From DATHBD01 sp035296325 (GTDB lineage Bacteria > Actinomycetota > Actinomycetes > Mycobacteriales > Micromonosporaceae), in the NCBI GenBank assembly GCA_035296325.1, contig DATHBD010000060.1:186001-250000 (forward strand): a DNA stretch of 64,000 nucleotides, in the 5' to 3' direction. The notes under the pieces were generated by a model. That model worked only from the letters and a program-made list of their open reading frames with translations, ran no database searches and was not told the DNA's origin. The translations under genes and the position numbers were made by a program. Below, piece by piece: positions 1 through 8,936 of this stretch; position 1 is the stretch's first letter, and the number at the start of each line of letters is the position of its first letter.

Positions 1-114
1 CTCCTCCGCCATCGGGAACGGGTAGGCCGCCATCGCTCGGCGTACCGCGAGCAGCTCCCGCGTCCGGCGAAGCTGCTCGCGCCGACGCTGGTCCGTGGCC
101 CTGCGACTGATCAT
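1..114 (-). CDS. Hypothetical protein, 5' part only (runs off the window)
   Basis: An open frame begins with ATG at 114 (read leftwards) and stays open to base 1, giving 38 residues rich in Arg and Glu (for example RRRTDQRRREQ-like composition near the N-terminus). An AAGGG-type ribosome site lies about ten bases before the ATG. It is divergent from the small gene starting at 217. The visible part is too short and basic to assign to a family; it could be the start of a DNA- or RNA-associated protein, but nothing shows this. Confidence 0.4.
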   Translation of the reverse strand, partial: MISRRATDQRRREQLRRTRELLAVRRAMAAYPFPMAEE

Positions 115-216
115 GACGGCCCCCAACCCTTGTGAAAGGAATGACGCCTACCGGGCCGTGATCCGTTCCACCTGCCGGGTTGCAGTTCGGCAACGAGGTC
201 GTGCCACGATGACCAG

Positions 217-567
217 GTGTGGGACACGCCGGGGGTTGCGCTTCATCGCCGGATGCGTCGGAGCCTGGACGAACGGCAGGACGCCCTGGGGTACCAGCCG
301 GGACCGCAGTCCATCCTGACCGCCGAGTTCGCCTCCGATCCGGATCGGTCGGCCGACCAGGCGGTTGTGGTCCTGCGCTTCCTCGGCGCGCAGATCCTTT
401 CCTGGCGCACCGACCCGGATGAGGACGAGACGTACCGCGACAGGACGGCGCCCGGCGGACAGTGCAGCGACTTGAGCTGGGACGGCGCCCGCACGTTCGG
501 CCTCGAACTGCTGACCGTCAGCCTCGCGCTGACGGCGCATACCGTCGAGGTGTCGACGAGGTCGTGA
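217..567 (+). CDS. Small hypothetical protein, 116 aa
   Basis: Starts at GTG 217 and ends at TGA 567. Third codon positions are mostly G or C through the second half, which favours this frame over the overlapping minus-strand frame. The protein has a hydrophobic patch (QAVVVLRFLGAQILSW) followed by an acidic stretch and a Leu-rich C-terminus. No motif is recognised and no function is proposed. The start is uncertain; an internal start is possible. Confidence 0.45.
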   Translation: MWDTPGVALHRRMRRSLDERQDALGYQPGPQSILTAEFASDPDRSADQAVVVLRFLGAQILSWRTDPDEDETYRDRTAPGGQCSDLSWDGARTFGLELLTVSLALTAHTVEVSTRS

Positions 568-630
568 CGGCGCACCGGCGCCGGTGCAGGTCCAGCCGCG
601 GCGCGGCGCGGGCCTGCGGCACGGCCGCGT

Positions 631-636
631 TACCGT
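631..636 (+). promoter_or_regulatory. Leaderless-type -10 element (TACCGT)
   Basis: TACCGT ends 7 bases before ATG 644. A TANNNT hexamer at this distance puts the transcription start at or next to the start codon, the layout of leaderless actinobacterial mRNAs. It supports ATG 644 over the upstream in-frame start at 584. Confidence 0.5.
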
Positions 637-643
637 ATCTGCC

Positions 644-1474
644 ATGGCAAACGGCAACGGCAGATCGCGGGGGACATCCGGCCCGGAGCGGCACCGGGGT
701 CCGGTGACGCTGCGCCGGGAGGCGCTCCCGGTCAGCACGGCGGACCAGCGGCTGCTCGACTCCCGGCTGCGGGCGGACTGGAAGACGAAGGACGCCTGGC
801 GGGCACTGCGCATCCTGAGCGAGTTCGTGGAGGGCTTCGACACGCTGGCCGACCTGCCGCCGGCGGTCAGCGTCTTCGGCTCCGCCCGCAGCAGGCCGGA
901 CAGCGCGGACTACCAGCTCGGCGAGCGGGTGGGGGCGGCTCTGGCGCACGCTGGGTACGCGGCGATCACCGGTGGTGGCCCGGGGGTGATGGAGGCCGTC
1001 AACAAGGGTGCGGTGGAGGCTGGTGGGCTCTCCGTCGGGCTCGGCATCGAGTTGCCGTTCGAGCAGGGCATGAACGAGTGGGTCGATATCGGCATCGACT
1101 TCCGGTACTTCTTCTCCCGCAAGACGATGTTCGTCAAGTACGCCCAGGCGTTCATCGTGCTGCCGGGTGGGTTCGGCACGCTCGACGAGCTGTTCGAGGC
1201 GCTGACGCTGGTGCAGACCGGCAAGGTGACCCGCTTCCCCGTGGTGCTGATGGGTACCGACTACTGGAGCGGGCTGCTCGACTGGCTGCGCTCCACGATG
1301 GCCGTACAGGGCAAGATCGGAGCGGCGGACCTGGACCTGATCCGCCTCACCGACGACGTCGATGAGGCGGTGGCCCACATCGTCGACGCCGACGAGGCGC
1401 TTGCCGCCCAGTGGGGCGTGGAGCAGGCCGCCCGGGACGCGACGGCCGACGCGGCCGGAGATGGGAGTAGCTGA
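644..1474 (+). CDS. LOG-family (TIGR00730) Rossmann-fold protein
   Basis: A 276-residue protein with the two LOG-family signatures: GGGPGVMEA and PGGFGTLDE. Characterised LOG proteins cleave nucleoside 5'-monophosphates of the cytokinin type to the free base and ribose phosphate; many bacterial members have unknown substrates. Start chosen at ATG 644 because a -10-like TACCGT lies 7 bases upstream and the extra 20 residues from 584 look non-coding. The N-terminal 60 residues before the Rossmann fold are longer than in minimal LOG proteins. A second LOG paralogue starts 2 bases after its stop, so the two are probably co-transcribed. Confidence 0.85.
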   Translation: MANGNGRSRGTSGPERHRGPVTLRREALPVSTADQRLLDSRLRADWKTKDAWRALRILSEFVEGFDTLADLPPAVSVFGSARSRPDSADYQLGERVGAALAHAGYAAITGGGPGVMEAVNKGAVEAGGLSVGLGIELPFEQGMNEWVDIGIDFRYFFSRKTMFVKYAQAFIVLPGGFGTLDELFEALTLVQTGKVTRFPVVLMGTDYWSGLLDWLRSTMAVQGKIGAADLDLIRLTDDVDEAVAHIVDADEALAAQWGVEQAARDATADAAGDGSS

Positions 1475-1476
1475 GC

Positions 1477-2034
1477 GTGGCATCGATCGGAGTGTTCTGC
1501 GCCTCCTCACGCCGCATCGACAAGCGCTGGCTCGACCTGGCGTACCGGACCGGTTCGGAGCTCGGGCGGCGAGGTCATACCCTGGTCTCCGGCGGTGGCC
1601 GGGTCGGGATGATGGGTGCGGTCGCGAACGGCGCCCGGGCCGCGGGCGCGCACACGCTCGGTGTGATCCCGCAGGCGCTGGTCGATCTCGAGGTGGCCGA
1701 CGGCGACGCCGACGAGCTGATCGTCACGGCCGACATGGCCGAGCGCAAGAACGTCATGATCGAGAAGTCGGACGCCTTCCTCACGCTGCCCGGCGGCCTC
1801 GGCACGTTGGACGAGCTGTTCGAGGTGTGGACCACCGCAACCCTGGCACTGCACCGCAAGCCGATCGTCCTACTCAACGCGGACGGTTTCTACAGCGACC
1901 TGCTGGGCTGGCTGCAGGCGCGCACGGAGGACAACTTCGTCAACGCCGACGGCCTGCGGATGCTGATCGTGACGGAAGATCTTGATACTGCCCTGACCAC
2001 CATCGAAAGGGGTGTGGCCGCGTGGACCCGGTGA
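1477..2034 (+). CDS. LOG-family (TIGR00730) Rossmann-fold protein, second copy
   Basis: A compact 185-residue LOG protein beginning MASIGVFCASS, with the phosphate-binding motif GGGRVGMMG and catalytic-site motif PGGLGTLDELFE. It matches the minimal length of the family (about 180-200 residues). GTG 1477 follows the stop of the first LOG gene by 2 bases, and its own last codons overlap the next gene (GTG 2022) by 13 bases, so these three genes form an operon. Tandem LOG paralogues of different length suggest different substrates or a hetero-oligomer; this is inference. Confidence 0.88.
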   Translation: MASIGVFCASSRRIDKRWLDLAYRTGSELGRRGHTLVSGGGRVGMMGAVANGARAAGAHTLGVIPQALVDLEVADGDADELIVTADMAERKNVMIEKSDAFLTLPGGLGTLDELFEVWTTATLALHRKPIVLLNADGFYSDLLGWLQARTEDNFVNADGLRMLIVTEDLDTALTTIERGVAAWTR

Positions 2035-2375
2035 CCCGGCATCAGCTGCTGTTCAACGAGGGCGTGCAGACCGGCGACTTCGACCCGTGGCTGGACACCT
2101 TCACCGACGACACGGTGGTCACCTTCGCCGGCCTGCCGATCGGGCCGGTGCACGGTCGGGACGCGCTGGCCAAGGCGTACTCGGAGCACCCGCCGAGTTC
2201 GCCGATGCGGGTGCTGGCGGCGAGCGTCAAGGGCGACACGGTGACCGGGCACTTCGTGTGGGTCGACGTGCCGGGCACCGGCGGCACGTTCGTGCTGACG
2301 CTGCGCGACGACCGGGTCGCGGCGATGCAGGTCACCCTGAACGCGCCGCCGCCACCACCGGCAAACGCGGGCTGA
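2022..2375 (+). CDS. SnoaL/NTF2-like domain protein
   Basis: 117 residues with the cone-fold pattern of NTF2-like proteins: an N-terminal helix (LLFNEGVQTGDFDPWLDTF), then TDDTVVTFAGLPIGPVHGRD, then alternating strands. Such small proteins act as isomerases, cyclases or ligand-binding domains; no substrate can be read from the sequence. It overlaps the end of the second LOG gene by 13 bases. The tail ends in a run of Pro (APPPPPPANAG). Confidence 0.65.
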   Translation: MDPVTRHQLLFNEGVQTGDFDPWLDTFTDDTVVTFAGLPIGPVHGRDALAKAYSEHPPSSPMRVLAASVKGDTVTGHFVWVDVPGTGGTFVLTLRDDRVAAMQVTLNAPPPPPANAG

Positions 2376-2404
2376 GGTCGTACCTCCGTGGTCTGATAGC
2401 TGGC

Positions 2405-5400
2405 GTGACTTCGACGGTGACCGCTGGGCCGGGCGGCGGACGGCGGACCTATCGCCTGGTCCGACCGGCACCGACGGCGCAGCCGACCCGCATCGATGAT
2501 CCGGTCCAGCGGCACGTGGTCGACCACCGTGCCGGCCCGCTGCTGGTGCTCGGCGGGCCCGGCACGGGCAAGACCTCCACGCTTGTGGAGGCGGTCGCCG
2601 CGCGGGTGGCCGAGGGCAGCGAGCCGGCCAGCATCCTGGTGCTCACGTTCGGGCGTCGCGGCGCGCTGCGGCTGCGCGACGCGATCGAGGCCAGGCTCGG
2701 CCTGCGGGACGCGACGACCATGGCCGAGCCGTTGGTCCGGACCTTCCACGGGTACGCCTTCGGCCTGCTCCGCCGCGCCGCGGTCGCAGCCGGCGAGCCG
2801 CCGCCACGGCTGCTCACCGCACCGGAGCAGGATCTGGTGATCCGCGAACTGCTGGCTGACGCGACCGGCTGGCCCGAGTCGCTGCAGCCCGCGCTGGGGA
2901 CCCGGGCGTTCGCCACCGAGCTGCGCGACCTGCTGCTGCGCGCGGTGGAGCGCGGCGTCGACCCGGCCGGGCTGGCCGAGCTGGCGGTGCGCCACCGGCG
3001 GGCCGACTGGGCCGCCGCGGCTGGCTTCTACGCGGAGTACCTGCAGGTGCTGGCGTTGCGTGAGGCGAGCGGGCAGGGCTCGGTGGGTTACGACTACGCG
3101 GAACTGGTCCGGTCCGCCACCGCCCTGCTGCGCGCCGACCCCGCGCTGCTGGCCGAGCAGCGGCGTCGGCTGTCGTACGTGTACGTCGACGAGCTTGCCG
3201 ACACCGACCCCACCCAGGTGGACCTGCTCACCACGATCGCCGGCGGTGGCACGCACCTGGTGGCGTTCGCCGACCCGGACTCGTCCACGTTCGCCTTCCG
3301 GGGCGCTGACCGGGCCATCGTCGGCACCTTTCCGCACCGGTTCCGGACCCCGTCCGGCGCGCTGGCGCCCCAGGTGACGCTGACCCGGTCGTACCGCGCC
3401 GGTGGGGCGCTGCTCGCGGCGAGCCGGCGGGTCGCCGACCGGCTCCGTGGGCCGTCCCGGCACCGCCAGCTCACCCCGGCCGACGAGGCGGCGACCGGTG
3501 AGGTCGAGGTCCGCACGTTCCGCACGGAAACCACCGAGGCGGCGTACATCGCCCATCGGCTGCGCGAGGCGCACCTGCTGGACGGCGTGCCGTGGTCGCG
3601 GATGGCCGTGCTGATCCGCTCCACCGCGCTGCAGCTGGCGCCGGTGCAGCGGGCCCTGCACCAGGCCGGCGTGCCCGCCACGGTGCAGGCCGAGGATCTG
3701 CCGCTGCACCTGCAGCCGGCGGTCGCGCCGATCCTGCTGCTGATGCGTTGCGCCCTCGATCCGGAGCGCCTGGACGAGGACACCGCCGTGGCGTTGCTGC
3801 ACTCGCCGCTGGGCGGCGCCGACCCGCTCGCCGAGCGCCGCCTGCGCCAGGGCCTGCGGGTGCTCGCGCTGGCGGCCGGGGACCGGCGACCGTCCGGCCT
3901 GCTGCTCGTCGACGCGCTGCACGAGCCGGCCGAGCTGGCCGGCGTGGAGCGGCGCTGGGCGGCGCCGGCCCAGGCGGTCGGCCGGCTGCTCGGCGCGACC
4001 CGACAGGCGGCGGCCCGCCCGGGGGCGACCGCCGAGGAGGTGCTGTGGGCGGCCTGGAGCGGCAGCGGGCTCGCCGAGCGCTGGTCCGCGGTGAGCGCGC
4101 GCGGCGGCCACCGCGGCGCCGCAGCAGACCGTGACCTGGACGCCGTGGTGGCGCTCTTCGACGCGGCGGCCCGGTTCACCGACCGGCTGCCCGGCGCCGG
4201 TGCGGCGGTGTTCCTCGACCATGTCGAGGGCCAGGACCTGCCGTCGGACTCCATCGCACCGACCGCGCACCGGGGTGGCACCGTCCGGGTGATGACCGCG
4301 CACGCGGCGAAGGGCCTGGAGTGGGACATCGTCGCGCTGGCCGGCGTGCAGGAGGGCATCTGGCCGGATCTGCGGCTGCGCGGCAGCGTGCTGGGCTCCG
4401 AGGAGCTGGTGGACGCGGTGGTCGGCCGTTCCTCCGAGCCGGCATCCCGGATGTCCTCGTTGCTGGACGAGGAGCGGCGGTTGTTCTACGTGGCCACGAC
4501 CCGGGCACGGCGACGGTTGCTGGTGACGGCGGTGGCGGCCGGCGACAACGAGGAGCAGCCCAGCCGGTTCCTGGGCGAACTCGACCCGGACGGGTACACC
4601 GAGGACCCCGAGCCGGTCGCGCCACCCCGTCCGCTGACCCTCCCGGCGCTGGTGGCGGAACTGCGTACGGTCGCCGCCGACCCGACCGCCGAGCAGAGCC
4701 GGCGGGGCGCGGCGGCCTGCCTGCTGGCCGACCTCGCCGCCGCGGACGTGCCGGGCGCCGACCCGGGCGGGTGGTGGGGGCTGCGGCACCTCTCCGACGA
4801 CCGGCCGCTGATCGACGACGGTGAGCCGGTGCGGGTGACGCCCTCCACAGTGGACAGCGTGCAGCGGTGCAGCCTGCGGTGGCTGCTGGAGCGGCACGGT
4901 GGCAGTACGCTGCCCTCGCCCGAGCAGGGCATCGGCAACCTGGTCCACGCGGCGGCGATGCTGGCCAGCGACGCGACAGTGGACCGCTCCGCCCTGGTGT
5001 CCTACGTGGCCGAGCGGTTCGACGCGATCGAGTTGTCCGCCCGCTGGCTCGCCGGGAGGGAACGCGAGCGCGCCGACATGATGCTGGACAAGCTGATCGG
5101 CTGGCTCGCCGGCAACCCCCGCCGGCTGCTTGCCGTGGAGCGCGACTTCCTGGTGCAGCTCACCGACCCACGGGGGCCGGTGGAGATCCGGGGCCGAGTG
5201 GACCGGCTCGAGGTCGACGAGCACGGCCGGCTGGTCGTGGTGGACCTCAAGACCGGCAAGAGTGTGCCGGCCGGTGCCGATCTCGCCGAGCACCCCCAGC
5301 TCGCGGCGTACCAGGTCGCGATCGAGGCTGGCGCGTTCGACGAGTCCGACACCCCCGGCGGGGCGTCGCTGGTCCAGCTCGGTGGCGACGCGGTGAACGC

Positions 5401-5596
5401 GCGCGAGCAGGTCCAGCCGCCGCTGGCGGAAGCGGGCGACCCGAGCTGGGCGCAGGCGCTGATCTCCCGCACCGCCCGGGCGATGGCGGCGTCCACGTTC
5501 GAGGCGGTCGCCAACAACAAGTGCCGCGTGTGCCCGGTCCGGACGTCCTGCCCGGTGTCCGGCAAGGGCCGCCACGTCACGGACGGCGGGCCATGA
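2405..5596 (+). CDS. adnA: AdnA-like subunit of the AdnAB helicase-nuclease
   Basis: A 1063-residue UvrD/Rep-type SF1A motor joined to a C-terminal RecB-family nuclease, the architecture of mycobacterial AdnA, which with AdnB resects double-strand breaks. Walker A is GGPGTGKT (residues 50-57); motifs V/VI are TAHAAKGLEWD and EERRLFYVATTRARR. The nuclease has GRVDRLEVDE and VVDLKTGK, and an iron-sulphur cluster set: Cys in VQRCSLRW plus the C-terminal C-x2-C-x5-C (CRVCPVRTSC). Walker B reads VDELAD instead of the usual DEYQD, and motif III reads DPDSSTFAFRG without the usual Gln, so this motor may be weak. Start GTG 2405 chosen; GTG 2417 is possible. Its stop overlaps the adnB start (ATGA, 5593-5596). 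Confidence 0.9.
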   Translation: MTSTVTAGPGGGRRTYRLVRPAPTAQPTRIDDPVQRHVVDHRAGPLLVLGGPGTGKTSTLVEAVAARVAEGSEPASILVLTFGRRGALRLRDAIEARLGLRDATTMAEPLVRTFHGYAFGLLRRAAVAAGEPPPRLLTAPEQDLVIRELLADATGWPESLQPALGTRAFATELRDLLLRAVERGVDPAGLAELAVRHRRADWAAAAGFYAEYLQVLALREASGQGSVGYDYAELVRSATALLRADPALLAEQRRRLSYVYVDELADTDPTQVDLLTTIAGGGTHLVAFADPDSSTFAFRGADRAIVGTFPHRFRTPSGALAPQVTLTRSYRAGGALLAASRRVADRLRGPSRHRQLTPADEAATGEVEVRTFRTETTEAAYIAHRLREAHLLDGVPWSRMAVLIRSTALQLAPVQRALHQAGVPATVQAEDLPLHLQPAVAPILLLMRCALDPERLDEDTAVALLHSPLGGADPLAERRLRQGLRVLALAAGDRRPSGLLLVDALHEPAELAGVERRWAAPAQAVGRLLGATRQAAARPGATAEEVLWAAWSGSGLAERWSAVSARGGHRGAAADRDLDAVVALFDAAARFTDRLPGAGAAVFLDHVEGQDLPSDSIAPTAHRGGTVRVMTAHAAKGLEWDIVALAGVQEGIWPDLRLRGSVLGSEELVDAVVGRSSEPASRMSSLLDEERRLFYVATTRARRRLLVTAVAAGDNEEQPSRFLGELDPDGYTEDPEPVAPPRPLTLPALVAELRTVAADPTAEQSRRGAAACLLADLAAADVPGADPGGWWGLRHLSDDRPLIDDGEPVRVTPSTVDSVQRCSLRWLLERHGGSTLPSPEQGIGNLVHAAAMLASDATVDRSALVSYVAERFDAIELSARWLAGRERERADMMLDKLIGWLAGNPRRLLAVERDFLVQLTDPRGPVEIRGRVDRLEVDEHGRLVVVDLKTGKSVPAGADLAEHPQLAAYQVAIEAGAFDESDTPGGASLVQLGGDAVNAREQVQPPLAEAGDPSWAQALISRTARAMAASTFEAVANNKCRVCPVRTSCPVSGKGRHVTDGGP

Positions 5597-8500
5597 CGCA
5601 GCAGGAACTCTTCCCGGTCCAGCGGGCGCCGAAGGCGCCGGCCGAGGGGCCGCGGTACACCCCGGTGGAGCTGGCCCGGCTGCTGGCCCTGCCGGCGCCC
5701 ACCGCACAGCAGGCGGAGGTCATCGCGGCGCCGGTGCAGCCGCTGCTCGTGGTGGCCGGGGCCGGGTCGGGCAAGACCGAGACGATGGCCGCACGCGTGC
5801 TGTGGCTGGTGGCCAACGCCCACGTCCGCCCGGAACAGGTGCTCGGCCTCACCTTCACCCGCAAGGCGGCCGGCGAACTCGGCCACCGGATCCGGTCCCG
5901 GCTCAATCTGCTGGTACGCCGGCTCGGGCGCGACGAACTGCTCGCCGGCGAGCCGACCGTGGCGACCTACCACTCCTACGCCGCCCGCATCGTGCGCGAG
6001 CACGGGGTGCGGGCCGGGTACGAGCCGGCCACCCGGCTGCTCACCGAGGCGGCCTGCTGGCAGCTCGCCGACTCGGTGGTGCGCTCCTACGACGGGGACA
6101 TGACGGCGGTGCAGGCGGCCCCGAGCACGGTGACCGACGCGGTCCTGCACCTGGCCTCGGACCTCGCCGAGCACCTGCGCACCCCGGATGACCTGGCCGC
6201 CTGGACCGGGCGGTTCTTCGGTGAGGTGCAGGCGAAGCCGGGCAAGGAGTACAGCAGGGTGCGCGACCTGCTGGGTCGGCAGCGGGCCCGGCTGCAGCTG
6301 TTGCCGCTGGTCCGGGCGTACGCCGAGCGCAAGGCGCTGATGGAGGCGATGGACTTCGGCGACCAGCTCGCCCGGGCGGCCCGGGTGGCGCTGGACCACC
6401 CGGAGACCGGGGCGAGCGAACGCGACCGGTTCCGGGTGGTGCTGCTGGACGAGTACCAGGACACCAGCCACGCGCAGGTGACCCTGCTGCACGCGCTCTT
6501 CGGCGACGGGCACCCCGTCACCGCGGTCGGCGATCCGTGCCAGTCGATCTACGGGTGGCGCGGGGCGAGTGCCGGCACGCTGGAGCGGTTCCCGATCGAG
6601 TTCCGGCGCGCCGACGGCGTACCGGCCGGGGAACGGACGCTGACCACGAGCTGGCGCAACCGCCCGGAGATCCTGGACGTGGCGAATGCCCTGTCCCGGC
6701 CGTTGCGCGCGTTCGGGCACAAGGTGGCCGAGCTGGCGCCGGCCGACATCGTGCGCCCGCAGGCCTCCACCGAGACGGTGCACTGCGCCCTGCTCGACAC
6801 GTACGTCGAGGAGTCCGCCTGGATCGCCGACCGCATCCTCGCCTCATGGCGCACCGCGGCCGGGGTCGACGAGGACACCGCGGCCTACGACATCCCGGTC
6901 GACGCACGGCCGACCACCGCGGTCCTGGTCCGTACCCGGGCGCAGTTCGCCGCGCTCGAGTCGGCGCTGCGCTCGCGCGGCCTGCCGGTCGAGGTGGTCG
7001 GCCTGGGCGGGCTGGTGGACACGCCCGAGGTCCGCGACGTGGTGAGCACGCTGCGGGTGCTGGCCGACCCGACCGAGGGGGCTGCGCTGCTGCGCCTGCT
7101 CACCGGCCCCCGGTGGCGGATCGGCCCGCGCGACCTGGTGGCCCTGTACCGTCGCGCCCGCGACCTGGCTGCGGCCCGCCGGGCGCTGCCGGCGGGCGAC
7201 GAGCCGCCGCTGGCCGACCGACTCGACGAGGCGGTGCTGATCGAAGCGCTCGACGACGTGGGTGAGCCCGAGCGGTACTCCGTGGAGGGGTACGCCCGGT
7301 TCACCGCGCTCCGCGACGAGCTGCGGGCCCTGCGCCGACGGCTGGACCAGCCGCTACCCGAGCTGATCGCCGACATCGAGCGCACCACCGGTCTCGACGT
7401 CGAGGTCGCCGCCCGGGCCGGCGACGCCGGCCTGGCCCGGGGGCACCTGGACGCGTTCAGCGCCATCGCGGCGCGCTTCTCGACCGAGTCCGACGCGGCG
7501 ACCCTGGGCGCCTTCCTGGCCTACCTGACGGCGGCGGAGAACGAGGAGCGTGGCCTCGCGCCGGGCGAGGTGGAGGTGGTCGAGGGCGCGGTGCAGATCC
7601 TCACCGCGCACGCCGCCAAGGGTCTGGAGTGGGATGTCGTGGCCGTCGCCGGGCTGACCGACGGCGTCTTCCCGGGCGCGAGCAATGCCGGTGACCACTG
7701 GCTGCGCGGGTTGGGCGTGCTGCCGTTCCCGCTGCGCGGCGACCGGGCCGGGCTGCCGGTGCTCAACGTGGCGAGCGCCGTCGATCAGAAGGGCGTCGCG
7801 CAGGCCATCGATGCGTTCACCGCCGCCTGGCGCGACCACGACGTGCGGGAGGAGCGGCGGCTGGCCTACGTCGCGGTCACCCGGCCGCGCCGGTTGCTGC
7901 TGGCCAGCGGGTACTGGTGGGGAGAGGGCGTCAAGCGGCCGCGCGGCCCTTCACCGTTCCTGGAGGAGATCCGGGAACGCTGCCTGGCGGGTGCCGGAAG
8001 TGTCGATGCGTGGGCCCCGGACCCGGGCCGGGACGCGGAGAACCCGACCACCGCCCAGGTCCCGCGGGCGAGCTGGCCGGCCGACCCACTGGGTGCGCGC
8101 AGGCCGATCCTGGAGGAGGCGGCCGCGCTGGTGCGGGACTGCCCCGACCTGCCCGCGCGCCCGGATCCGGGCGCCGATCCGGTCGTCGCCCGGTGGGCGT
8201 ACGAGGCTCAGCTGCTGCTGGCGGAGCGGGAGCGGATGGGTCCCGACCCGCACGCGCCGATCGACGTTCCGCTCCCGCCGCACCTCTCGGTGTCCCAACT
8301 GGTCATCCTGCGCCGGGACCCGCAGCGGTTGGCGCGCATCCTGCGCCGTCCGTTGCCGGCAAGGCCGGACCCGTACGCCCGCCGCGGCACCGCCTTCCAC
8401 CGCTGGCTGGAGCAGCGCTTCGCGTCGGTGCGCCTACTTGATCTGGACGAGATCCCGGGCGCAGCCGACGCCGATGCGGCGCCGGACGACGCGCTCGCGG

Positions 8501-8895
8501 AGCTTCAGGCGCGCTTCCTGGCAAGTGCCTGGGCGGACCGCACGCCGATCGATGTCGAGGTGCCGTTCGCCACCGTCATCGGCGGGGTGGTGATCCGCGG
8601 CCGGATGGACGCGGTCTTCGCCGACCCGGCCGGCGACCACGGCGGGGACGGCCGGTTCGACGTGGTGGACTGGAAGACCGGCGCGCAGCCGTCCGGCGCC
8701 GAGGCGGGCGCAGCCGCCGTTCAGCTCGCCGCGTACCGGCTGGCCTGGGCCGCGCTGGCCGGGGTGCCGGTGGACCGGGTCGGGGCCGCGTTCTGCTACG
8801 TCCGTGACGGCGTGACCGTGCGCCCCGCCGATCTCCTGGACGAGGCCGGACTGGTGCGCCTGGTGACCAGCCTCCCGATCGCCCCGCCCACCTAG
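5593..8895 (+). CDS. adnB: AdnB-like lead motor-nuclease subunit of AdnAB
   Basis: 1100 residues: N-terminal SF1A helicase with Walker A AGAGSGKTETM, motif Ia LTFTRKAAGEL, Walker B VVLLDEYQDTSH, motif III GDPCQSIYGWRGA, motif V TAHAAKGLEWD and motif VI EERRLAYVAVTRPRR, then a RecB-like nuclease (RGRMDAVFAD, VVDWKTG, QLAAYRLAW). All motor motifs are intact, unlike the upstream AdnA-like partner. No C-terminal Cys cluster is visible, as expected for AdnB. The 4-base ATGA overlap implies translational coupling, fitting a 1:1 heterodimer. Known AdnAB processively unwinds and degrades DNA ends for homologous recombination. Confidence 0.93.
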   Translation: MTQQELFPVQRAPKAPAEGPRYTPVELARLLALPAPTAQQAEVIAAPVQPLLVVAGAGSGKTETMAARVLWLVANAHVRPEQVLGLTFTRKAAGELGHRIRSRLNLLVRRLGRDELLAGEPTVATYHSYAARIVREHGVRAGYEPATRLLTEAACWQLADSVVRSYDGDMTAVQAAPSTVTDAVLHLASDLAEHLRTPDDLAAWTGRFFGEVQAKPGKEYSRVRDLLGRQRARLQLLPLVRAYAERKALMEAMDFGDQLARAARVALDHPETGASERDRFRVVLLDEYQDTSHAQVTLLHALFGDGHPVTAVGDPCQSIYGWRGASAGTLERFPIEFRRADGVPAGERTLTTSWRNRPEILDVANALSRPLRAFGHKVAELAPADIVRPQASTETVHCALLDTYVEESAWIADRILASWRTAAGVDEDTAAYDIPVDARPTTAVLVRTRAQFAALESALRSRGLPVEVVGLGGLVDTPEVRDVVSTLRVLADPTEGAALLRLLTGPRWRIGPRDLVALYRRARDLAAARRALPAGDEPPLADRLDEAVLIEALDDVGEPERYSVEGYARFTALRDELRALRRRLDQPLPELIADIERTTGLDVEVAARAGDAGLARGHLDAFSAIAARFSTESDAATLGAFLAYLTAAENEERGLAPGEVEVVEGAVQILTAHAAKGLEWDVVAVAGLTDGVFPGASNAGDHWLRGLGVLPFPLRGDRAGLPVLNVASAVDQKGVAQAIDAFTAAWRDHDVREERRLAYVAVTRPRRLLLASGYWWGEGVKRPRGPSPFLEEIRERCLAGAGSVDAWAPDPGRDAENPTTAQVPRASWPADPLGARRPILEEAAALVRDCPDLPARPDPGADPVVARWAYEAQLLLAERERMGPDPHAPIDVPLPPHLSVSQLVILRRDPQRLARILRRPLPARPDPYARRGTAFHRWLEQRFASVRLLDLDEIPGAADADAAPDDALAELQARFLASAWADRTPIDVEVPFATVIGGVVIRGRMDAVFADPAGDHGGDGRFDVVDWKTGAQPSGAEAGAAAVQLAAYRLAWAALAGVPVDRVGAAFCYVRDGVTVRPADLLDEAGLVRLVTSLPIAPPT

Positions 8896-8936
8896 GGGCG
8901 CCGGGTGCCTGCCGGGCCTGGCACACTGGAGAGGTC

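Noticed and set aside
2042..5707. 1221-codon open frame on the minus strand opposite adnA
   Set aside because: A mirror of the high-GC adnA gene: composition is Arg/Gly/Pro/His-rich, there is no motif and no ribosome site. Same reasoning applies to other long antisense frames.
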